This document shows, one piece after another, positions 31,063 through 37,236 of a stretch of 37,236 bases of DNA (position 1 is its first letter; every line of letters begins with the position of its first letter). This DNA is from an uncultured Nitrospirota bacterium (lineage in GTDB: Bacteria; Nitrospirota; Nitrospiria; Nitrospirales; UBA8639): NCBI GenBank assembly GCA_937139405.1, contig CAKZPV010000011.1, positions 1 to 37,236 on the forward strand, given 5' to 3'. The translations under genes and the position numbers were made by a program. The notes under the pieces are model-generated. The model made no database searches and was not told the origin of the DNA. It saw only the letters and a program-made list of their open reading frames with translations.

Positions 31063-31122
31063 AACATCGGGGCCAGTTTCCCAGCCCCGATGTTAGTTGT
31101 TCTACTCTCCCCTCGGGGGAGA
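31063..31122 (-). terminator. Two hairpins directly behind the capsid gene
   Basis: The first is TCTCCCC/GGGGAGA (31106-31122), a 7-bp stem with a 3-base loop, starting 10 bp after the capsid stop. The second is AACATCGGGGC/GCCCCGATGTT (31063-31094), a perfect 11-bp stem with a 10-base loop, followed on the minus strand by CTTTC. There is no long T run, so they may be partial terminators or RNA-stability elements that raise capsid mRNA relative to the genes downstream. Confidence 0.65.
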
Positions 31123-31131
31123 TAATGGGAC

Positions 31132-32142
31132 TTAGTTAGTCCAGAGGAACGCCATTGGGACGCTTTTACGTGCAACGACGCGGTCCCATTGTGCGGCCAA
31201 TTTCAACTCAGTTGTGGTAAAGCTGGTTGCTGCTGGTGTGCCGGTAGCCTGGAAACCGAAAGGATGCGTAATCCAAGTCTTACGCTCCCAAAGGGTCTCA
31301 ACGCCGGCACCATCGCCCTGCGCTTCCTCCTCTTGGACAGCCACAGGTTTCACCGGAGAACCAGAACCAAAGCCCCAAGCACCTGGACCATAAAGAATGG
31401 ACAGATACTTGAAGCCATCAGTTGAACCAGCAACTATGGGCAGAGTGTCATCGACAATCATGCGGCGATTTTTGTATGCCTGATACAAGAGGTTTCCCTC
31501 ACTATCACGCACATCCTCAGCACCATTCTGCTCAGTGATCTGCTTAGCAATCATAGAGTGCATGCCGATAGCAGTAATGCCATCCACCATGTCACCCATG
31601 GTGAATGCAGCGTCGATGAATGCTGCTTCTGACCAACGAGTTGAGGCGGATTGGCCAGCAATGGATTCAGACGCGATGTCATGAACCATATCACCACTGT
31701 CATTGGCCACGTTATCCGCAAGAACGCCTTGCGATGAAGCCAATAAACGGCGTTGCTGTTGACGTGTCCAGTAAGTACCGAAACGGTTGCGGATGTGCTG
31801 CAGAGCATCATCACCCAAAGCCAATTCGCGAGCGAGGTTGGAAGCCGATAGGCCTTTGTTGAGGAAGGCCTTGCGGGAGATTTGCTCACCCTGGTCGACT
31901 TTATCCGCGGTTGCAGATGATGCTGGATCATCCGATGAAAGGTTAGGTTCATCAGTCGGATCGATATCGTTCCAGAATGGCAACTCAGCAAGCTTACCAG
32001 CAGCGCTGGCTAGTCCATTGAGCATTTCATCATTGACGATGATGCCTGCCTCAACCAAGTCTGATTTCTCAGGGTTATTAACAGGCTCAAGGTCCTGATA
32101 GACGGTGACATCAACGATATCAGATAGTTGTACGGTAGCCAT
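31132..32142 (-). CDS. Major capsid protein (gp13-like)
   Basis: The product has 336 residues. The order 'LAELPFWNDIDPTDEPNLSS', 'QISRKAFLNKGLSASNLARE', 'HIRNRFGTYWTRQQQRRLLA' and 'AIGMHSMIAKQITEQNGAED', ending in 'WDRVVARKSVPMAFLW', matches the gp13-like type of HK97-fold capsid proteins found with DUF4055 portals. It lies right after the scaffold. No N-terminal delta domain is seen, in keeping with a separate scaffold gene. Strong ribosome site and hairpins behind it fit high expression. Confidence 0.88.
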   Translation of the reverse strand: MATVQLSDIVDVTVYQDLEPVNNPEKSDLVEAGIIVNDEMLNGLASAAGKLAELPFWNDIDPTDEPNLSSDDPASSATADKVDQGEQISRKAFLNKGLSASNLARELALGDDALQHIRNRFGTYWTRQQQRRLLASSQGVLADNVANDSGDMVHDIASESIAGQSASTRWSEAAFIDAAFTMGDMVDGITAIGMHSMIAKQITEQNGAEDVRDSEGNLLYQAYKNRRMIVDDTLPIVAGSTDGFKYLSILYGPGAWGFGSGSPVKPVAVQEEEAQGDGAGVETLWERKTWITHPFGFQATGTPAATSFTTTELKLAAQWDRVVARKSVPMAFLWTN

Positions 32143-32169
32143 TTGTATTTAGTCCTTGTGGTAAGGAAG

Positions 32170-32886
32170 TCAGGCGGCCTCTTTGACGCGCTTGTATTCT
32201 TCCGGGTTTTCTTGGTGGAGCCGAGTTTTCTCACCTGAGGTCATCTCGCTCCATTTTTTGGAACCCGTTTTGTTGTCATCCTTGCCTTGCTGGCCGCCGC
32301 CCTTAGCAGGGGTCACGAAGGCTTTGCCCTCACCAGCAGCCCAACGCTTAACGTGCTCACCCAGAGGAACTGGCCCCATATCGGTGTCAACGTAAGCTTT
32401 GCCCTCATCACTGGTTTTGACGGAACCAGCCAGAATGGCGCGGGCACCCTTGACCAAAGCGGCATCAGTGACCCCTGCTTCAAGCAGAGCGCCATCTAGA
32501 TCCCGTTCAGTTCCAAAGTTTGAGAGTTTTGCCTCGGCCTGATCGGCTCTGGTCTTCTCTGTATCGCGCTCAGCTTCGAGCTCTTTGCGCAATTCGACCA
32601 GGGCAGTGTCATCGACTTTCTTGCCGGCCTTAGCATCATCCCACTTTTGCTGATCAAAATCAGATGGGAATGTTTCCACTTTGGTTTTGAGGGTGTCACG
32701 TTCAGTTTTAATCGCATCGCGATCATCTTTTACGCGGGTGTAGGCATTTTTCAGATTAGCAACATCTGGCAGACTATCTGAGCCCTCGACCTGAAGGATG
32801 AATTTGCCATCCTCATTAGCCTTGTAGTGCTCTTTCAGTGCTTCCGGGACATCGTCCAGGCTGTCCAGTACGGATTTGAGGGCCAT
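32170..32886 (-). CDS. Scaffolding protein
   Basis: The product has 238 residues, strongly charged and helical with a long coiled coil: 'DDRDAIKTERDTLKTKVETF' and 'LVELRKELEAERDTEKTRAD' (about 55-120). C-terminal 'KWSEMTSGEKTRLHQENPEE' is a basic-acidic helix of the type that touches the capsid protein. Position between portal and capsid and the composition make scaffold the clear choice. It has no protease motif. Confidence 0.85.
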   Translation of the reverse strand: MALKSVLDSLDDVPEALKEHYKANEDGKFILQVEGSDSLPDVANLKNAYTRVKDDRDAIKTERDTLKTKVETFPSDFDQQKWDDAKAGKKVDDTALVELRKELEAERDTEKTRADQAEAKLSNFGTERDLDGALLEAGVTDAALVKGARAILAGSVKTSDEGKAYVDTDMGPVPLGEHVKRWAAGEGKAFVTPAKGGGQQGKDDNKTGSKKWSEMTSGEKTRLHQENPEEYKRVKEAA

Positions 32887-32950
32887 CGGCCTTCCTTTCA
32901 GTTAGGGAGCCGCCTTCGGCAGCATTTTTGCCATCATCGATGGCGGTTAC

Positions 32951-34312
32951 TCAGGCAGCGGCCTGGAGATCATCATCCTCATCAGCATCATCAACGCTGT
33001 TTATGAGAACGATTTCCTCCTCAAAGGTTCGCTCTTTCGAGCGAATGCCGCCCCGCTGCAAATTCTCATCAAGTGTCTGATGTGACACACCACCAGCCTG
33101 CCAAACCTCAACCAGTGCTTTGGCATCTTGTGGGTTTAGCGTCTGATCCATCAGGTCTTTTGGAGGTGTGACAGACACGTCATCCTCATTGAGACCTTTC
33201 ATCAAGGCCACATCACGCAATGAGCGCTCGAGTATCTGAGCAGAGACGTTTACAATTGACTGCAAGCTGGCTGTCTCAGACGTAAATCGAAGCCCTCGAG
33301 CCTCACCGCTCTCTTGCTTGTTGCCGTCCTGCTGCTCCAATAACCGAGCACCGGCCGTTGCTGCTGTAGATCGATTGGCCTGCATAGCTTCCTTATGGGC
33401 TTCGATGCCCGAACAAGTAGGCGAAACATACTTCAGGTCTGGATCGATACCCTCAGCACCTTGCATTTCATGAATAACACCAGCTCCAACGGCGGTTGGG
33501 CCCTTACCATTGATGGCTACCAGCGTTTCCTGGCCGCTCATAAACAATTGATGGCGATAATCCGCTGATAGCTGATAGTTGGCCAACGCAGCTTGAGCCA
33601 CACCAATGAGAGGAGGCGTTTGAATGTCTGGAGTCATATCCAAAGCATTCGCCACCGCAAACGGTATTCGGTCCATTGCCTTGTTGCCGAGAGCGGTTGG
33701 CTCTATCTGCTCTACAGCCTCGACACCATCAATGTAGATCTTTTGGACATATTTTCCTTCGACCAGTTCAAGAACGATGTGACGCTTTTGATCAGTCCAT
33801 TTGAAGCCATTTCGTACTGGCCCACTGTCGTCAATCACATAGAACTCAGAACCCTCATCCCAATTGATGAGTGTTTCACCGATAAAGCCACACAGAATGG
33901 GCTCACCACCATCAACCGGTGCATCTGTTAGAATACAGTAACGGCCGGTAGTGAGTAGATTTCGAGTGATGCTTTGATGAAATGCGTTGAGAGTTAGGCC
34001 TTTTTTGTTGGCCTTCTCAATGATGTAGTTCATCGATTCTGGCAGCTCAATCTCAGTTTCCTTGTTGTGAGCAAGGCCGATCAGGGATGAAATTGTTGGA
34101 GAGACGATTTCCTCAAACTGTGCTCTCTTACGATAGGCATTGTACATAGCGGTACCACCATCCGACGCCATGGTGAACCCGCTGGGCTTAGGTAGGTACA
34201 GCTCAGCCTTTCGCTTGATCTCACTCTCACCTTTTTTGGTAGCCCTCATCAACGCCCATTCATTGATTGACTCGGTGGTGTAATCGGGATGCTTTTCCTC
34301 TACATCAGCCAT
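32951..34312 (-). CDS. Portal protein (DUF4055 type)
   Basis: The product has 453 residues. 'AELYLPKPSGFT', 'MYNAYRKRAQFEEIVSPTIS' and 'GLAHNKETEIELPE' at the N-terminus, 'TTGRYCILTDAPVDGGEPIL' and 'VAQAALANYQLSADYRHQLF' in the middle, and 'ARGLRFTSETASLQSIVNVS' towards the end follow the DUF4055 portal pattern. Twelve copies form the DNA channel at one head vertex. It starts immediately after the TerL stop (TAAATG). Confidence 0.87.
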   Translation of the reverse strand: MADVEEKHPDYTTESINEWALMRATKKGESEIKRKAELYLPKPSGFTMASDGGTAMYNAYRKRAQFEEIVSPTISSLIGLAHNKETEIELPESMNYIIEKANKKGLTLNAFHQSITRNLLTTGRYCILTDAPVDGGEPILCGFIGETLINWDEGSEFYVIDDSGPVRNGFKWTDQKRHIVLELVEGKYVQKIYIDGVEAVEQIEPTALGNKAMDRIPFAVANALDMTPDIQTPPLIGVAQAALANYQLSADYRHQLFMSGQETLVAINGKGPTAVGAGVIHEMQGAEGIDPDLKYVSPTCSGIEAHKEAMQANRSTAATAGARLLEQQDGNKQESGEARGLRFTSETASLQSIVNVSAQILERSLRDVALMKGLNEDDVSVTPPKDLMDQTLNPQDAKALVEVWQAGGVSHQTLDENLQRGGIRSKERTFEEEIVLINSVDDADEDDDLQAAA

Positions 34313-35809
34313 TTAATGCATCCCAATGATGGTTGTTGTTGAAGACTTCGCCTGGCGGGGCAGTGCCAGCTCATTAAACGCGCGGCTTGATGCGTCTACT
34401 TGGTCCATGAAAGCCCCATTGGGGAAATTGCACAGCTCATCAAGGTATGCCTCATTCCATTCCCCTTTTAGGATAGTCACATTGCCTGCCTCAGCCTGAG
34501 CCGACAGGGGTTCTGCCCGGGTTACTTTGTCGCCCGTCTCCGGTGTTGCTTTAGCCGTGTAACCAGCGAGTGCTTTCACCAGATGCTTGGCTTGTGCCTT
34601 ACCTGCTTGTCCTGGGTCCTGAGGCAAGGATATTGAGCATTCCACACTGTCTTGACTGGCCGTATTCTTCATCAGTCGTTCAACGCCGCCTGGGGACAGC
34701 CTGTCTCTAACTGCATGGCCAACGATGTATGAACCATCTGGCTTTTTGCCAATCTTTACACCGGACGTGTATGCAGCCCTTTGGGTTGTGCTGGCGGCAA
34801 GGTCCCAACCTCTTAGCCATTTGGTGCCAACCGGCGCCGCATTCACTATTTCAAACCATGCCCGCTTAAACAGACCGCCCTCTCTGGGTGCCGGCCGTTG
34901 CTGGTTCTGGCCAGCGTATGCATATGAACCCATCGTTGCCTTATCGCGTTCAACCACTTCCACAGGAAACCGTTCGGGAAAGAGTAGTTCCCCATCCTTT
35001 TTGCGGGGGTCTTCAAACCCGATCGAAGTGTGACATTTACGCTCCGGCTCAAACTCCATGGGCAACATGAGATGTTCGTAGCCAAAGTTCTTTTCCAATA
35101 TCAGACCAGACACGTCCCTTTCATGGAGGCGCTGCATAATCACAATGATTGCGCTGGTCTTTGGGTCGTTTAAACGAGTGGTTGCCGACTCCCGAAATGT
35201 TTCATTCACACCCTCCCGAACAGGTTCGGAGCTTGCATCATCAACCGACAATGGATCATCAATGATGAGGCGATGCCCTCTTGACCCTGTCAGGCTTGTG
35301 AAGGCCATCGCCTCGCGAAACCCAGTCAATGTGTTCTCAAACTTGGTCTTGGCTCTCTGATCGCCAGTCAGCGCCACATGAGGCCATCTCTCTCGGTACC
35401 ACTCACTTTCAACAAGACGTTTCATCTTGAGATTATCTCTGATGGCCAAGTTGCCACTATGTGACGTGCCCAATATGCGATGATGTGCGAGGTTTTGAGG
35501 CCCCCACTCCCATGCTGGCCAAAATACCCCTGCAGCCATGGATTTCATGGTTCCTGGCGGGACATTGATCAGCAGTCGGTTTATCTCGCCCTCAGTAACC
35601 GCGGTTAAATGATCTCCAATTGCATCGATGTGCCAACCATGATGATAGGGTGTCCCCGGTTCTAACACATGCCAAGCTGCTTTGATGAAGGATGATAGGT
35701 TAGCCCCCGCGCTGAATATCTCGGCATCAAACCGCTCAGCTTCAATCCGCCTCTGCTTCTCCGCTTGGATTGCTGATAGCAATTCCGACTGTTTCAGTTG
35801 CACGTTCAA
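34313..35809 (-). CDS. terL: Terminase large subunit
   Basis: The product has 498 residues. The ATPase has Walker A 'NVPPGTMKSM' (residues 82-91, Lys89) and Walker B 'LIIDDP' (181-186); the nuclease part begins near 'WLRGWDLAAS' (Asp336), the RNase H-like metal site. It cuts and pumps DNA into the prohead. The start overlaps TerS by 68 bp. By eye the sequence is closest to the terminases that go with DUF4055 portals and gp13-like capsids. Headful or cos packaging cannot be decided by eye. Confidence 0.9.
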   Translation of the reverse strand: MNVQLKQSELLSAIQAEKQRRIEAERFDAEIFSAGANLSSFIKAAWHVLEPGTPYHHGWHIDAIGDHLTAVTEGEINRLLINVPPGTMKSMAAGVFWPAWEWGPQNLAHHRILGTSHSGNLAIRDNLKMKRLVESEWYRERWPHVALTGDQRAKTKFENTLTGFREAMAFTSLTGSRGHRLIIDDPLSVDDASSEPVREGVNETFRESATTRLNDPKTSAIIVIMQRLHERDVSGLILEKNFGYEHLMLPMEFEPERKCHTSIGFEDPRKKDGELLFPERFPVEVVERDKATMGSYAYAGQNQQRPAPREGGLFKRAWFEIVNAAPVGTKWLRGWDLAASTTQRAAYTSGVKIGKKPDGSYIVGHAVRDRLSPGGVERLMKNTASQDSVECSISLPQDPGQAGKAQAKHLVKALAGYTAKATPETGDKVTRAEPLSAQAEAGNVTILKGEWNEAYLDELCNFPNGAFMDQVDASSRAFNELALPRQAKSSTTTIIGMH

Positions 35810-36095
35810 GGGCGGATAGCTCCTCGTCTGATAGATCTTGCAGTTTGGTTGGGTCGAACACTGCCATTTGAACCGGTCCCCCGTTTGGCCCTGTTACGGC
35901 TTGGGCTGGTTTCCCGTCAGTTCGGTCCGCGATTTCTTTGATGGCCGCAATCTCTCCATCCAATGCCTTAGCAATGAGAACGTCTGCAATTTTCAGCAGC
36001 TTCTTGTAATTACCCTCACCTTTGAGCTGAGCATTGAGCGCCTGTTTGAAAGGATTATTGCGTGATCCTTTGGGCCTTCCGGGTCCGGCTTGCAT
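35742..36095 (-). CDS. terS: Terminase small subunit (candidate)
   Basis: The product has 117 residues, directly before terL and overlapping it by 68 bp. It begins 'GPGRPKGSRNNPFKQAL', a basic AT-hook-like 'GRPKGSRN' start seen in DUF5681-type phage proteins, followed by a helix pair ('LKIADVLIAKALDGEIAAIK') and 'ADRTDGKPAQ'. The Asp/Gly-rich linker and C-terminal helix would contact TerL. The call rests on position and the N-terminal motif. Confidence 0.75.
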   Translation of the reverse strand: MQAGPGRPKGSRNNPFKQALNAQLKGEGNYKKLLKIADVLIAKALDGEIAAIKEIADRTDGKPAQAVTGPNGGPVQMAVFDPTKLQDLSDEELSALERATETVGIAISNPSGEAEAD

Positions 36096-36128
36096 GGCTA
36101 ACCTTTTTTATTTGCTACTGTTTTGATC

Positions 36129-36168
36129 AAAAAAGGCCGTCTGTGAGCCGCTTCTCTCTTGCCCGGCC
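36129..36168 (-). terminator. Intrinsic terminator upstream of terS
   Basis: On the minus strand GGCCG (complement of 36164-36168) pairs with CGGCC (complement of 36135-36139), followed by TTTTTT (36134-36129). The 24-base loop contains further weak pairing. It separates the small unit at 36.2-37.2 kb from the late operon, so terS should have its own promoter in the 40 bp or so that follow. Confidence 0.6.
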
Positions 36169-36184
36169 ATAAAATTGACACTGA

Positions 36185-36463
36185 TTAAAAGTTGCGAACG
36201 GTCCCTTGAACTGGGATCATCGAGTAAGCGACATCGTCTGTATGCTCGGTGCAGGTTAATCTGATGGGGAAACCTTTCGTCTCAACATTCAGGCTTATTG
36301 ATTCGGTGTGCGTTTCCGCCAACCGCCAATTTACTCCATCAATTTTTCGCTCAATGTTTACCGATGCAACACCCGCGAACCCAAGATCCATCGCGAGAAA
36401 GTCGGCAATAATTTGGGCCGATGAACCGGTGTCACTGAACGTTCCTGTTACAGGTTCTGGCAT
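36185..36463 (-). CDS. Hypothetical 92-aa beta-rich protein
   Basis: The ribosome site AGGAGA lies 8 nt upstream of ATG 36463. The sequence is built of beta strands ('GTFSDTGSSAQIIADFLAMD', 'ASVNIERKIDGVNWRLAETH', 'ISLNVETKGFPIRLTC'), with no membrane part. It resembles small virion or fibre-associated beta proteins that lie next to CBM-like proteins in marine phages; no family is assigned. A terminator follows directly. Confidence 0.65.
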   Translation of the reverse strand: MPEPVTGTFSDTGSSAQIIADFLAMDLGFAGVASVNIERKIDGVNWRLAETHTESISLNVETKGFPIRLTCTEHTDDVAYSMIPVQGTVRNF

Positions 36464-36484
36464 GTGAATTTCTCCTTTTGGAGG

Positions 36485-36958
36485 TCATGAGATAGCTTTG
36501 ACCGAAATATCGTCGACCAAGGCAACGCCGATGGTGTTGAAATTTAGAACTGAAACATACGTAGTTGTGGCTGTAGCCGTGAATGTTGTGGTGATAACCT
36601 GGCTATCGGTATTGCCTGATTGAAAGAGCGCACCATTGCCTGCTGAATTGCCAATTTGGAATATGGAATTCCCAGTGCCTTGGCGCCCTGAAAAGGAATA
36701 TTCCTGACCGATGACTGTATCGAAGCTCGTATTTGCAGCGCCACGGTTAGACGAATCTACCGTTGTTACTGCCATAGCCCCAGACGCATCCCATGCAATG
36801 CTACCCGTGCCTGTTGAATGAGATGACCAGCCGATAATGTCTGCGTTGAAGGTACCGTTAGAGATTAATTCGGGGTCAGGCGTTGCACCATATTTACCCG
36901 CTGTAGGGCTAAAACTGATTGAACGCGTGATTGCTCGCGCGATTGGGCCTGTGATCAT
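36485..36958 (-). CDS. Carbohydrate-binding-module-like virion protein
   Basis: The product has 157 residues. After a short N-terminal peptide the rest reads as one jelly-roll: 'ELISNGTFNADIIGWSSHST', 'AMAVTTVDSSNRGAANTSF', 'YSFSGRQGTGNSIFQIGNS' and a closing 'YVSVLNFNTIGVALVDDISV'. The NGTF...GW...DDI-V framework is the CBM_4_9/galactose-binding type. Such proteins decorate phage heads or tails and stick to glycans. It lies apart from the other adhesin genes, upstream of the packaging genes. It was probably acquired as a module. Confidence 0.72.
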   Translation of the reverse strand: MITGPIARAITRSISFSPTAGKYGATPDPELISNGTFNADIIGWSSHSTGTGSIAWDASGAMAVTTVDSSNRGAANTSFDTVIGQEYSFSGRQGTGNSIFQIGNSAGNGALFQSGNTDSQVITTTFTATATTTYVSVLNFNTIGVALVDDISVKAIS

Positions 36959-37047
36959 AAACGATGCCTTGATTTGAATTTCTGGGGGCGACGGTGGTAT
37001 GTCCGAATTGCTACACCCGATACCAAGAAGCCTACGGCCCGCCGATC

Positions 37048-37236
37048 CTATTTGAGGGCTGTTGCCCTACTCTTTTCCCGATCCCGATTTTGTCGACGTT
37101 TTAATAGCGCCGTTTCCAAGCGAGCCCTTTGCTCTAACTTGGTTCCCATATGGTCCGGTGATGTCTGAATTTCTGAGTGCCAGACCCCTTTTGGCAAAGG
37201 AGTGTCGCATTCTACCTCTGGAATACCCGTATTTTC
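37048..37236 (-). CDS. C-terminal part of an unknown protein (cut by window end)
   Basis: The minus-strand frame enters from the window edge and ends at TAG 37050-37048, giving 62 residues. The end is a strongly charged helix ('KLEQRARLETALLKRRQNRD', then REKSRATALK), with an acidic start (ENTGIPEVECDTPLPKG). It is in the same orientation as the next two genes and 90 bp from the first. No family is recognised. If the ends of the window are joined, a GTG at positions 3-1 would stand right before its first residue. The plus-strand frames over the same DNA are considered antisense shadows. Confidence 0.6.
   Translation of the reverse strand, partial: ENTGIPEVECDTPLPKGVWHSEIQTSPDHMGTKLEQRARLETALLKRRQNRDREKSRATALK

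Noticed and set aside
36974-37168. 64-aa plus-strand frame near the right edge
   Set aside because: Very Arg-rich with no protein-like pattern, and antisense to the more convincing minus-strand partial gene at 37048-37236.

Overview
The window reads as one essentially complete genome of a tailed temperate phage with a siphovirus-type long non-contractile tail. The probable host is an alphaproteobacterium: the left edge has a PAS_5-like protein, the lysis block has an exported small protein of a type common in rhizobial prophages, and there is a short pre-integrase protein of the same kind. The host is inferred from protein style only. I see no rRNA, tRNA, CRISPR array, transposase or IS element.

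Layout. (1) 1-2300: small plus-strand genes of unclear role (a partial gene, an 82-aa protein, a PAS-like protein, a lipoprotein) and a minus-strand 271-aa protein whose 3' end overlaps the PAS gene by 224 bp. (2) 2300-2970: no convincing gene. It holds stacked inverted repeats, two tandem intrinsic terminators, then three 16-bp direct repeats overlapping a good sigma70 promoter (TTGACA, 18 nt, TATTAT) that should drive the early operon. (3) 2.99-11.76 kb, plus strand: tightly packed early genes, with a PD-(D/E)XK exonuclease and RecT annealase pair, two HNH proteins, a DHH phosphoesterase, many small unknowns and a tyrosine integrase at the end. (4) 11.77-11.95 kb: a probable attP with four direct copies and one inverted copy of a GTGTAAC-type arm site around a core that looks like a tRNA 3' end. 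(5) 36.1 kb down to 12.26 kb, minus strand: the late operon. In transcription order it has TerS, TerL, DUF4055-type portal, scaffold, gp13-like capsid, connectors, an HslV-like peptidase, minor head protein, tail completion and terminator proteins, tail tube, the frameshifted G/GT chaperones, tape measure, gpM/gpL/gpK-like tip proteins, gpJ-like hub, fibre, a 1251-aa spike, endolysin, i- and o-spanins, an exported protein, a holin candidate and a membrane-anchored protein. (6) 36.18-37.24 kb: a short separate minus-strand unit, cut by the window edge.

The early and late operons converge on the integrase/attP region. That is the order expected for a circular or packaged phage genome, not for an integrated prophage, where attP would be split to the two ends. 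I find no recognisable CI-type repressor and no replication initiator, helicase or primase, so the lysogeny switch and replication genes may be among the unknowns.

Several genes are easily missed: the gpGT -1 frameshift product (slippery A AAT TTT), a 40-aa membrane peptide locked between two head/tail genes, a 58-aa Lys/Ala-rich protein behind the capsid gene, a 52-aa eight-cysteine protein after recT, and two plus-strand cargo genes set backwards in the late operon.
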